A stretch of 6,160 nucleotides of DNA from an uncultured Oscillospiraceae bacterium (GCA_934645175.1 CAKUDE010000056.1:1-6160), one strand, 5' to 3'. Shown: positions 1-5,357, counted from the first letter of the stretch. The notes: generated from the sequence alone by a model not told the origin. Numbers and translations are program-made.

Positions 1-40
<40 letters not shown>

Positions 41-186
41 AAGATATGATACACGACCTTCGCCCCCTTCGTCAAGATTTTTTCATATTTTATCAGCTTT
101 TTTCGGCGCTGTCAAGAGCCGCAGGAGATTTTGACGGCTCACGCACACATAATCCGACAATTTTTCTCAAAAAAAGCAAAAATGTA
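41..186. other. AT-richer non-coding leader region upstream of the yedE operon
   Basis: No convincing gene is seen here. The stretch is clearly richer in A+T than the flanking coding DNA, with several T and A runs. It carries the heptamer GTCAAGA at 71-77 and 111-117, and a further copy at 38-44 that straddles the end of the microsatellite. It also holds an interleaved pair of short inverted repeats: GTCAA 111-115 with TTGAC 131-135, and GAGCC 116-120 with GGCTC 136-140. These could be protein-binding sites or chance. No riboswitch class was recognised, and the region lies upstream of the predicted transcription start. Confidence 0.5.
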
Positions 187-215
187 TTTACAGGGCGTTC
201 ACAAAGTGTTATTCT
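187..215 (+). promoter_or_regulatory. Sigma-A type promoter of the yedE operon
   Basis: A -35 box TTTACA (187-192) and a -10 box TATTCT (210-215) are separated by 17 bp, the optimal spacing for the vegetative sigma factor. Transcription would start near 222, leaving a short leader of about 35 nt before the ATG at 256. The spacer contains TTCACAA (198-204), which equals one half of the classical Rex operator, but the opposite half is poorly matched. The ribosome binding site AGAAAGGA lies 7 nt before the ATG. Confidence 0.65.
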
Positions 216-255
216 ATAGAAAGAATAACCCTATGTTCAGAGAAAGGATGAGAAT

Positions 256-1332
256 ATGAAAAAGAAATTCAACCGGCTGCCCATTCTCGCCGGTCTTGTG
301 ACGGGCATCGCCGCGGTCGTATTGGCATGGCTGGGCAATCCCAAAAACATGGGCTTCTGCATCGCCTGCTTCGAGCGCGACATTGCGGGTGCGCTCGGCC
401 TGCATTCGGCGTCCGCCGTGCAGTATTTCCGCCCGGAAATCGTCGGCATTCTGTTCGGCTCGATGCTCATGGCCCTGTGCCGCAAGGAGTTCAAGGGCCG
501 CGCGGGCAGCTCTCCCGCGCTGCGCTTCGGCCTCGGCGCGATGGTCATGATCGGCGCGCTGGTCTTCCTCGGCTGCCCGCTGCGCATGGTCATCCGCATC
601 GGCGGCGGCGACCTGAACGCGGTCGTCGGTCTGCTCGGCTTCATCGTCGGCATTCTTGCCGGTACGCTGTTCCTCAAAAAGGGCTTCACGCTCAACCGCG
701 CCTATAAGCAGTCCAACGCCGAGGCTTCCGCCTTCCCCGTGGCGCTGCTGGCGCTGTTCCTGCTTTGCCTGACCGGCTTCTACGGCATCTTTAAGTCCTC
801 CACCTCCGGTCCGGGCTCCATGCGCGCCCCGTGGTACGCCGCGCTGCTGGCCGGTCTGGTCGTCGGCGCGATCGCACAGCGCAGCCGCTTCTGCATGGCC
901 GGCGGCATCCGCGACGCGGTGCTCTTCAAGGACTTCGGCCTCATCGCCGGCTTTGCGACCGTGATCGCCACCGTATTCGCCGGAAACCTGATCCTCGGCA
1001 ACTTCAACGGCTTCTCCTTTGCCAACCAGCCCGTTGCGCATTCCGACGGCCTGTGGAACTTCCTCGGCATGATGCTCGTCGGTTGGGGCTCGGCACTGCT
1101 CGGCGGCTGCCCCCTGCGTCAGCTCGTGCTGGCCGGTGAGGGCAACTCCGATTCGTCCATTACCGTCATGGGTATGATCGCCGGCGCGGCCTTCGCCCAC
1201 AACTTCAAGCTCGCGTCCTCCGCCGACGGCACGACCGAAAACGGCCGTCTGGCCGTCGTAATCTGCCTGATCGTCGTAGCCGCGCTGAGTTTCGTCTGCA
1301 CGCTTTCGGCAAAGAAAGGAGACGCAAAATGA
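256..1332 (+). CDS. yedE: YedE/YeeE-family permease, putative selenium (or thiosulfate/sulfur) transporter
   Basis: This 358-residue integral membrane protein belongs to the YeeE/YedE (Sulf_transp) family, whose characterised member TsuA takes up thiosulfate. The subgroup next to TusA-like and DUF3343 proteins is usually called a putative selenium transporter. About ten hydrophobic segments are visible, starting near residues 8, 60, 89, 118, 158, 192, 226, 266, 303 and 332. An internal duplication is clear: GFCIACFERD (33-42) and LGCPLRM (105-111) in the first half are echoed by RFCMAGGIRD (211-220) and GGCPLRQ (283-289) in the second. Cys35, Cys107, Cys213 and Cys285 are the likely substrate-relay cysteines of the family. 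The ATG follows a good ribosome binding site. The stop overlaps the start of the TusA-like gene as ATGA, indicating translational coupling. The family call is firm; selenium rather than sulfur as substrate is inferred from the neighbours. Confidence 0.88.
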   Translation: MKKKFNRLPILAGLVTGIAAVVLAWLGNPKNMGFCIACFERDIAGALGLHSASAVQYFRPEIVGILFGSMLMALCRKEFKGRAGSSPALRFGLGAMVMIGALVFLGCPLRMVIRIGGGDLNAVVGLLGFIVGILAGTLFLKKGFTLNRAYKQSNAEASAFPVALLALFLLCLTGFYGIFKSSTSGPGSMRAPWYAALLAGLVVGAIAQRSRFCMAGGIRDAVLFKDFGLIAGFATVIATVFAGNLILGNFNGFSFANQPVAHSDGLWNFLGMMLVGWGSALLGGCPLRQLVLAGEGNSDSSITVMGMIAGAAFAHNFKLASSADGTTENGRLAVVICLIVVAALSFVCTLSAKKGDAK

Positions 1333-1547
1333 TTGACGCCAGAGGTCTTTCCTGCCCGCTGCCCGTCGTTATGACGCAGAAGGAGATTCAAAAAAACAAG
1401 CCCGCCGCGCTGGAGGTGCTGGTGGACAACGCCTGCGCAAAGGAAAATGTGTCGCGCTTCGCGGCAAACGCAGGCTACTCCGTCGAGGTCAGGGCGGAGC
1501 CGGACGACGAATTTCTGCTCACGCTGACGCTTGCGGCGAAAAAATGA
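1329..1547 (+). CDS. TusA/YedF-like CPxP sulfur- or selenium-carrier protein
   Basis: This 72-residue cytosolic protein has the SirA/TusA fold signature at its start: DARGLSCPLPVV (3-14), with the family's active cysteine Cys9 in the CPxP motif. TusA proteins carry sulfur as a persulfide between sulfurtransferases. In selenium gene clusters the related YedF proteins are thought to do the same for selenium. YedF usually has an extra C-terminal DsrE-like domain of about 110 residues. Here the protein is a single TusA domain, and the next gene is a different small carrier-type protein. A second cysteine (Cys36) lies in VDNACAKENVSRFA, matching the usual helix after the second strand. The gene overlaps its upstream neighbour by 4 nt and has its own AAAGGAG site 7 nt before the ATG. 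The fold call is firm; the substrate is not visible in the sequence. Confidence 0.88.
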   Translation: MIDARGLSCPLPVVMTQKEIQKNKPAALEVLVDNACAKENVSRFAANAGYSVEVRAEPDDEFLLTLTLAAKK

Positions 1548-1783
1548 GCCGCTACATTGCAACCTTCCACACGCACCTGAGCGCACTGCGCACGGCGCAG
1601 GCGCTGAAAAACGCCGGGCTGCGGCCGATCTCCGGACCGGTGCCGCGCGAGCTGAGCTCATCCTGCGGCGTCTGCGTCCGCTTTGAGGCGGAGCGCGATT
1701 GCCGCGAGCTGCTCGACACGGATTTTGAGACGCTCCGCGAGCAAACGCCGGACGGTTATCGTCTGCTTTGTGAAAACGAATAA
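1544..1783 (+). CDS. DUF3343 protein, putative Se/S carrier
   Basis: This small 79-residue protein matches the DUF3343 (putative Se/S carrier-like) family as I recognise it: an N-terminal YIATFHTHLSALRTAQALKNAGL segment (strand then helix, 4-26), followed by PVPRELSSSCGVCVRF with Cys41 and Cys44 spaced as CxxC. Further cysteines are Cys53 and Cys76. Family members cluster with TusA/YedF, YedE-type permeases and selenium-dependent hydroxylase maturation genes, which suggests a thiol/selenol carrier role. The biochemical function has not been settled to my knowledge. It starts by ATGA overlap with the TusA-like gene and has no strong ribosome binding site of its own, so it probably depends on translation of the upstream gene. 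It is the last gene of the operon, with the terminator stem starting 5 bp after its stop codon. Confidence 0.8.
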   Translation: MSRYIATFHTHLSALRTAQALKNAGLRPISGPVPRELSSSCGVCVRFEAERDCRELLDTDFETLREQTPDGYRLLCENE

Positions 1784-1787
1784 ACGA

Positions 1788-1818
1788 CCCGCCCTTCCGA
1801 CCGAAGGGCGGGCTTTTT
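1788..1818 (+). terminator. Rho-independent terminator of the yedE operon
   Basis: CCCGCCCTTC (1788-1797) pairs perfectly with GAAGGGCGGG (1803-1812) around a 5-nt loop. One C and then five T (1814-1818) follow. The 10-bp GC-rich stem sits just after the DUF3343 stop codon, so the operon ends here. Confidence 0.93.
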
Positions 1819-1839
1819 CATCCCTACAGCGCACAGAAT

Positions 1840-1884
1840 AGAAAGAAAAGCCCGCAAACCCAGTCATATCAAGGGTTTGCGAGC
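1840..1884 (-). terminator. Rho-independent terminator of the tRNA-Leu gene
   Basis: On the minus strand a 12-bp stem (1873-1884 with 1850-1861, including one G-T pair) encloses an 11-nt loop. It is followed by TTTTCTTTCT (complement of 1840-1849). It lies 10 nt beyond the tRNA 3' end and faces the yedE-operon terminator 21 bp away, which insulates the two convergent units. Confidence 0.88.
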
Positions 1885-1894
1885 CTTTAAGGGG

Positions 1895-1981
1895 TGGTGC
1901 CGGTGGCCGGACTCGAACCGGCACGGTATCACTACCGGTGGATTTTGAGTCCACTACGTCTACCGATTCCATCACACCGGC
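1895..1981 (-). tRNA. tRNA-Leu, anticodon CAA
   Basis: Read on the minus strand, this is an 87-nt class II tRNA. The 7-bp acceptor stem GCCGGTG/CACCGGC is perfect, the discriminator base is A and the 3' CCA is encoded (1895-1897). The anticodon stem GTGGA/TCCAC holds the 7-nt loop CTCAAAA, giving anticodon CAA (1945-1947), which reads the Leu codon UUG. The long variable arm has a CGGTA/TACCG stem with a GTGA loop, as expected for leucine. The T arm is GCCGG-TTCGAGT-CCGGC. The long variable arm separates it from class I tRNAs, and the anticodon separates it from tRNA-Ser. The gene is complete. Confidence 0.97.
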
Positions 1982-1991
1982 GAATGCGTCT

Positions 1992-2020
1992 ATTATAGTC
2001 GCTTCTGCCGGAAAAAGCAA
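1992..2020 (-). promoter_or_regulatory. Promoter of tRNA-Leu
   Basis: On the minus strand a perfect -10 TATAAT (complement of 1992-1997) lies 17 bp downstream of a partial -35 TTGCTT (complement of 2015-2020). The predicted start near 1985 leaves only about 4 nt of leader before the mature tRNA 5' end at 1981. The -10 is convincing; the -35 is weaker. Confidence 0.7.
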
Positions 2021-2069
2021 GCGTTTTTTCGCGGATCGGCCGCCGGAAACGGCATTTTTTCCGCCGGAT

Positions 2070-2098
2070 TTGACTTTGCCGCCCCTTCGCGGTATAAT
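2070..2098 (+). promoter_or_regulatory. Sigma-A promoter of rarA
   Basis: A -35 TTGACT (2070-2075) and a perfect -10 TATAAT (2093-2098) are separated by 17 bp, making this one of the two best promoters in the window. The start would be near 2105, giving a leader of about 25 nt that contains the ribosome binding site. It diverges from the tRNA-Leu promoter, with about 50 bp between the two -35 boxes. Confidence 0.85.
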
Positions 2099-2129
2099 AT
2101 TTTTATCCGATGCGGGAAGGAGGGGGCGT

Positions 2130-3398
2130 ATGTATCAACCCCTGGCCGACGAGCTGCGGCCGAAAACGCTCGACGAGGTGGTCGGGCAGGAGGAAATTCT
2201 GGGCAAGGGCAGGCTCCTGCGGCGCATGATCGATTCCGGCCATGTGCCGAACCTCATTTTCTACGGCCCGAGCGGCACGGGCAAGACGACCGTCGCCAAT
2301 ATCATTGCCGACGCAACGCAGCGCAAGCTCTGCAAGCTCAACGCCACCACCGCCTCTACCGCCGACATCCGCGACATCGTTGCGCAGCTCGACACGCTCA
2401 TGGCGCCGAACGGCGTGCTGCTCTACCTCGACGAGATCCAGTCCTTCAACAAAAAACAGCAGCAGTCGCTGCTGGAGCACATCGAAAACGGTAAGATCAC
2501 CCTGATTGCCTCCACAACGGAAAATCCCTATTTCTATGTGTTCAACGCGATCCTGAGCCGTTCGACGGTCTTTGAATTCAAGCCGCTCACGCCGGAGGAC
2601 GTCGAAAAGGCGCTCGTGCGCGCGGTGGACTACCTGACGGTCAAAACCGGTCTGCGCGTTACGCAGGAACCGGGCGTGCTGCGGCGCATCGCCACCGGCT
2701 GCGGCGGGGACGTCCGCAAGGCGATTAACGCCGTGGAGGCGCTGTTTCTGGCTGCGCGGCCCGGAGATACCGAGCTGACGCTCACGCTTGACGATGCCGC
2801 CGCCGTGACCCAGCGCTCCGCCATGCGCTATGACCGCGGCGGAGACGAGCAGTACGACTGCCTCTCGGCGCTGATGAAATCCATCCGCGGCTCCGACCCG
2901 GACGCCGCCGTACACTATCTGGCGCGCTTTCTCTCGGCGGGCGACCTGCCCTCCTGCTGCCGCCGCATCCTCTGCTCGGCCTGCGAGGACATCGGACTGG
3001 CTTACCCCATGGCCATTCCCGTCGTCAAGGCCTGCGTAGACAGCGCGCTGCAGCTCGGAATGCCCGAGGCGCGGCTGCCGCTGGCGGACGCGGTGATCTT
3101 TCTTGCCACGGCGCCGAAATCCAACTCCGGCTGCGTCGCCATCGACGCGGCGCTGCGCGACGTGAAGGCGGGCAAGCTCGGCACCTTTCCGCGCGAGCTG
3201 CAAAACGTCCATGCCGACAGCGCCGGTATGGAGCGCGAGCAGGGCTATCTGTACCCGCACGCCTTCCGGCATCACTGGGTGCGGCAGCAATATCTGCCGG
3301 ATGTGCTGCTCGGAACGCACTATTACGAATACGGAGACAACAAGGTCGAGCAGGCCGCAAAGCGCTACTGGGACGAGATCAAGGGGGAAACGAAATGA
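2130..3398 (+). CDS. rarA: Replication-associated recombination protein A (RarA/MgsA), AAA+ ATPase
   Basis: This 422-residue cytosolic AAA+ ATPase belongs to the RarA/MgsA/WRNIP1 family, which acts at stalled replication forks and on single-stranded DNA ends. Visible motifs, in order: Walker A GPSGTGKTT (46-54), Walker B LLYLDEIQSFNKKQQ (97-111), sensor 1 ASTTENP (127-133), arginine finger in ILSRS (141-145) and sensor 2 GDVRKAIN (193-200). The family-specific C-terminal tetramerisation part follows, with YDRGGDEQYD (234-243), SIRGSDPDAA (251-260) and EDIGLAYP (286-293). The length is normal. The frame is open further upstream, to 1938, but that extension would overlap the tRNA gene and the promoter. 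The ATG at 2130, 6 nt after AAGGAGG, is the clear start. A run of cysteines (276, 277, 282, 285) just before EDIGLA is unusual. The gene is coupled by ATGA overlap to a DUF951 gene. Confidence 0.95.
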   Translation: MYQPLADELRPKTLDEVVGQEEILGKGRLLRRMIDSGHVPNLIFYGPSGTGKTTVANIIADATQRKLCKLNATTASTADIRDIVAQLDTLMAPNGVLLYLDEIQSFNKKQQQSLLEHIENGKITLIASTTENPYFYVFNAILSRSTVFEFKPLTPEDVEKALVRAVDYLTVKTGLRVTQEPGVLRRIATGCGGDVRKAINAVEALFLAARPGDTELTLTLDDAAAVTQRSAMRYDRGGDEQYDCLSALMKSIRGSDPDAAVHYLARFLSAGDLPSCCRRILCSACEDIGLAYPMAIPVVKACVDSALQLGMPEARLPLADAVIFLATAPKSNSGCVAIDAALRDVKAGKLGTFPRELQNVHADSAGMEREQGYLYPHAFRHHWVRQQYLPDVLLGTHYYEYGDNKVEQAAKRYWDEIKGETK

Positions 3399-3619
3399 AT
3401 CTTTCGCTCGGCGACATTCTGCATATGAAGAAGCCGCATCCCTGCGGCAGCGACCGCTGGCAGCTCCTGCGCGTGGGTGCGGATTTGCGCCTGCGCTGCC
3501 TCGGCTGCGGCCATGAGCTGCTCACGCCGCGCGGACGGATCGAAAAATCCGTGCGCAGCGTGGAAAAAGCCTTCGACGGCGCTGCGGATAAATCCGCAGA
3601 AAACACGGGCGGGAAATAA
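3395..3619 (+). CDS. DUF951 domain-containing protein
   Basis: This 74-residue protein carries the DUF951 signature: LGDILHMKKPHPCG (5-18), then a strand-rich stretch, then LRCLGCGHELLTPR (33-46). Cys17, Cys35, Cys38 and His40 could bind a metal ion in a compact zinc-ribbon-like or OB-like fold, but this is inference. The last 25 or so residues (KSVRSVEKAFDGAADKSAENTGGK) are polar and look flexible. The function is unknown; the family is common and conserved in Bacillota. Its start overlaps the rarA stop as ATGA, with AAGGGGG upstream as ribosome binding site, so it is made from the rarA transcript. A terminator follows about 40 bp after its stop codon. Confidence 0.87.
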   Translation: MNLSLGDILHMKKPHPCGSDRWQLLRVGADLRLRCLGCGHELLTPRGRIEKSVRSVEKAFDGAADKSAENTGGK

Positions 3620-3624
3620 CGCTT

Positions 3625-3723
3625 TCCCGAAAAAAGTCCGCGAATCCAAACGAATCAGACCAAAACAGGCCGGGAACCCCGCACGGGTTCTCGACCTGTT
3701 TTTTTGCGCCGGAGGCTTATACT
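3625..3723 (+). promoter_or_regulatory. Candidate spoIIGA promoter with possible Spo0A boxes
   Basis: A -10-like TATACT (3718-3723) would start transcription near 3730, about 20 nt before the GTG start of spoIIGA. There is no good -35 at 17 bp. TCGACC (3691-3696) lies 21 bp upstream, reminiscent of the over-long spacing of the Bacillus spoIIG promoter that Spo0A compensates. Imperfect TGNCGAA-like (0A box) sequences occur at 3625-3631 (TCCCGAA), 3638-3644 and 3648-3654, with TCTCGAC at 3689-3695 over the -35 region. None is a perfect box. Known: spoIIG is activated by Spo0A~P in Bacillus. Inferred: the same arrangement here. Confidence 0.35.
3662..3705 (+). terminator. Rho-independent terminator after rarA-DUF951
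   Basis: AAAACAGG (3662-3669) pairs with CCTGTTTT (3695-3702). After one C-A mismatch the stem continues with 3671-3679 against 3685-3693, including one G-T pair, around a 5-nt loop (3680-3684). Seven T (3699-3705) complete the signal. The A/T outer stem means it could also work partly in the other direction. It separates the rarA unit from spoIIGA. Confidence 0.92.
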
Positions 3724-3750
3724 TTGTCCAACGGAAGGGGGGCTGCACCC

Positions 3751-4617
3751 GTGACGGTCTATCTTGATCTGGTCTTTGTGCTGAATTTTGCGGTCAACTA
3801 TCTGCTCCTGCGCGGCACGGCGCTGCTTGGCGGCGGTCTGCGCGGGAAACGTCTGCTTGCGGGCGCGGCGCTCGGCGCGGCCTATGCCGCAGCGGTCTGG
3901 CTGCCGGGCTGCGGTTTTCTGAGGCTGGCCGTGTGCAAGCTCGTCTGCGCGGCAGGGATGCTGGCCGTCTCCTTCGGGCTGCGGCGGGCAACGCTCCGGC
4001 TGGCAGCCGTATTCGGCGGACTGACGCTTGCGCTGTGCGGCGCGGTCTACGGTGTGGAGCTGCTGAAGCACGGCACGCTGCGCGTGCGCGGCGACGCGCT
4101 GTTTTTCCCCGTGAGCTTTGCCTCGGTCGTGCTGACAGCCGGAGCGGTCTGCGCCGCCTGCCGTTTGCTGCTGCCGAAGCTCAACCACGCCGGAAAAAGC
4201 ATCGTCCCGCTGACGCTGCGCATCGGCGCACGCAGTCTGCACCTGAGCGCCCTGCGCGATACGGGCTGCACACTCTGCGATCCCGTCAGCGGCGAGGCGG
4301 TGCTCGTGGCCGAGTGGCGCGCCGCGCGCGCACTGACCGGACTGCCGCTGCAGGCGGCGGAATTTGCCGCGCCGGACACTCTGGCGCTGCGTCTGCGGGT
4401 GTTTTCGCCCCGGCTGATCCCTTATCGCGCCGTCGGCACCGGCGCGGGGATGCTGGTCGCCCTGCCTGTGCAGGTAACCCTGGGCAAGACGACCGCGCGG
4501 CGGCTCGTCGCCTTTTCCCCGACGCCGTTGTCGGATTCCGGCGCCTATGAAGCGCTGATCGGAGGAACAAATTATGCTGAAAACCATCACGGAACTGCTT
4601 GCCCGCCTGCTGCATAG
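3751..4617 (+). CDS. spoIIGA: Sporulation sigma-E processing peptidase SpoIIGA
   Basis: This 288-residue membrane aspartic protease cleaves the pro-sequence from pro-sigma-E in the mother cell after asymmetric division. The N-terminal half has about five membrane segments (near residues 4-20, 33-50, 56-75, 83-103 and 118-138). The C-terminal protease half carries [20 protein letters not shown] (166-185), with catalytic Asp170 in the DTG motif, and [10 protein letters not shown] (221-230), a conserved family segment. I chose the GTG at 3751 because it gives the family's usual beginning, [17 protein letters not shown], and lies 8 nt after AAGGGGGG. A TTG at 3724 would add nine residues that lie on the ribosome binding site. 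The 3' end overlaps sigE by 44 nt, so the last 14 or so residues ([14 protein letters not shown]) are encoded in DNA that also encodes the SigE pro-sequence. Adjacency to sigE confirms the identity. Confidence 0.93.
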   Translation: MTVYLDLVFVLNFAVNYLLLRGTALLGGGLRGKRLLAGAALGAAYAAAVWLPGCGFLRLAVCKLVCAAGMLAVSFGLRRATLRLAAVFGGLTLALCGAVYGVELLKHGTLRVRGDALFFPVSFASVVLTAGAVCAACRLLLPKLNHAGKSIVPLTLRIGARSLHLSALRDTGCTLCDPVSGEAVLVAEWRAARALTGLPLQAAEFAAPDTLALRLRVFSPRLIPYRAVGTGAGMLVALPVQVTLGKTTARRLVAFSPTPLSDSGAYEALIGGTNYAENHHGTACPPAA

Positions 4618-5275
4618 GCCGGCGAAAATTCTTTACATCGGCGGAAGCGACATTCTGCCGCCGCCGTTGAGCGCCGCGGAGGAGCAGGCGCTTTTACAGC
4701 GCGCCGCCGACGGCGACGAGGCGGCCAAGAGCCGCCTGATCGAACGAAATCTGCGCCTGGTCGTGTTCATCGCGCGGCGCTTTGAGAACACGGGCGTCAA
4801 CATTGAGGATCTGATTTCCATCGGCACGATCGGACTCATCAAGGCCATCTCGACCTTCCGCGCGGAAAAAAGCATCAAGCTGGCAACCTATGCCTCGCGC
4901 TGCATCGAAAATGAAATTTTGATGCACATCCGCAAGATCGCCTCGCAAAAAACCGAGGTCTCCCTTGACGAGCCGATCAACACCGATTACGACGGCAACG
5001 AGCTGCTGCTTTCGGACATTCTCGGCACGGACGGCGACGTCGTAATGCGTCCGATGGAGCAGGACGTCGAGCAGCAGCTTCTGCACGAGGCGCTCGCACG
5101 TCTGCCGGAGCGCGACCGGTATATCATCAGTCTGCGCTTCGGACTGAACGGCGTCCCGGAGCGGACCCAGAAGGAGGTGGCGGATCTGCTCGGCATTTCG
5201 CAGTCGTATATTTCGCGGCTGGAAAAGCGGATCATGCAGCGTCTGCGGCGCGAGCTGCTGCGGCAGGTGTCCTGA
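4574..5275 (+). CDS. sigE: RNA polymerase sporulation sigma factor SigE (pro-sigma-E)
   Basis: This 233-residue sigma-70 family factor directs early mother-cell transcription. The hallmark [15 protein letters not shown] (19-33) marks the border between pro-sequence and mature protein. Region 2 spans about 55-125, with [33 protein letters not shown] and [15 protein letters not shown]. Region 4 spans about 172-225, with the helix-turn-helix [20 protein letters not shown] (198-217). The pro-sequence before YIGG is about 20 residues (amphipathic, [11 protein letters not shown]), shorter than the roughly 27 residues of the Bacillus subtilis protein. The ATG follows GGAGG with 8 nt spacing; that site is inside spoIIGA, so the two genes are co-expressed. 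SigK is the main alternative among sporulation factors, but the LPPPLS segment and the spoIIGA neighbour point to SigE. Confidence 0.95.
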   Translation: MLKTITELLARLLHRPAKILYIGGSDILPPPLSAAEEQALLQRAADGDEAAKSRLIERNLRLVVFIARRFENTGVNIEDLISIGTIGLIKAISTFRAEKSIKLATYASRCIENEILMHIRKIASQKTEVSLDEPINTDYDGNELLLSDILGTDGDVVMRPMEQDVEQQLLHEALARLPERDRYIISLRFGLNGVPERTQKEVADLLGISQSYISRLEKRIMQRLRRELLRQVS

Positions 5276-5283
5276 AAAAAAGA

Positions 5284-5312
5284 TTGCAAAGCCCGGCGGA
5301 ATTTGATATAAT
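5284..5312 (+). promoter_or_regulatory. Promoter of rex
   Basis: A -35 TTGCAA (5284-5289) is followed after 17 bp by a perfect -10 TATAAT (5307-5312). A TG one base upstream of the -10 (5304-5305) makes it an extended -10 promoter. Transcription would start near 5319, about 39 nt before the rex ATG, and AGGAGGG (5345-5351) is the ribosome binding site. No terminator is seen after sigE, so some rex message may also come from read-through. Confidence 0.85.
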
Positions 5313-5328
5313 TATATCGAATATTCCG
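5297..5328. promoter_or_regulatory. Imperfect palindrome over the rex -10 box, candidate operator
   Basis: GATATAATTATATC (5305-5318) is a perfect 14-bp palindrome that contains the -10 box. It is flanked by CGGAAT (5297-5302) and its complement ATTCCG (5323-5328). The arms are 2 nt and 4 nt from the core, so the whole 32 bp is an inverted repeat apart from two unmatched bases and one mismatch. Most of it lies upstream of the predicted start, which favours a DNA-binding site over an RNA hairpin. It does not match the usual Rex operator (TTGT...ACAA), so the regulator is unknown. Confidence 0.5.
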
Positions 5329-5357
5329 TTTGAAAAGCAACAGAAGGAGGGCCCAGT

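Noticed and set aside
214..1200. Long open frame on the minus strand opposite yedE
   Set aside because: It is antisense to a gene with clear family motifs, its translation is low-complexity (rich in A, E, G, H, R), and it has no recognisable domain. It is a by-product of GC-rich codon use.
2042..2060. GCCG-GAAA-CGGC followed by six T, terminator-like
   Set aside because: The stem is only 4 bp and no plus-strand transcript is expected to enter this gap from upstream, so a functional terminator is unlikely.
1938..2129. N-terminal extension of rarA by 64 codons
   Set aside because: It would cover part of the tRNA-Leu gene, the tRNA promoter and the rarA promoter. The ATG at 2130 has a strong ribosome binding site and gives a normal RarA N-terminus.
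2103..3320. 405-codon open frame on the minus strand opposite rarA
   Set aside because: The plus strand encodes a complete RarA with all AAA+ motifs. The minus frame has an R/V/H/Q-biased composition, no motif and no fitting promoter.
3724..3750. TTG start for spoIIGA adding nine residues
   Set aside because: The extra residues lie over the AAGGGGGG ribosome binding site that serves the GTG at 3751, and the family normally begins at the TVYLDL segment.
3655..4590. 311-codon minus-strand frame opposite spoIIGA
   Set aside because: The translation is dominated by Q, R, A and G with no domain, while the plus strand gives SpoIIGA with its DTG motif and the expected sigE neighbour.
4574..5275. 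SigK, SigG or SigF identity for the sigma factor
   Set aside because: The [13 protein letters not shown] border, the pro-sequence and the adjacent spoIIGA together specify SigE. SigF and SigG lack a pro-sequence, and SigK is not expected beside spoIIGA.
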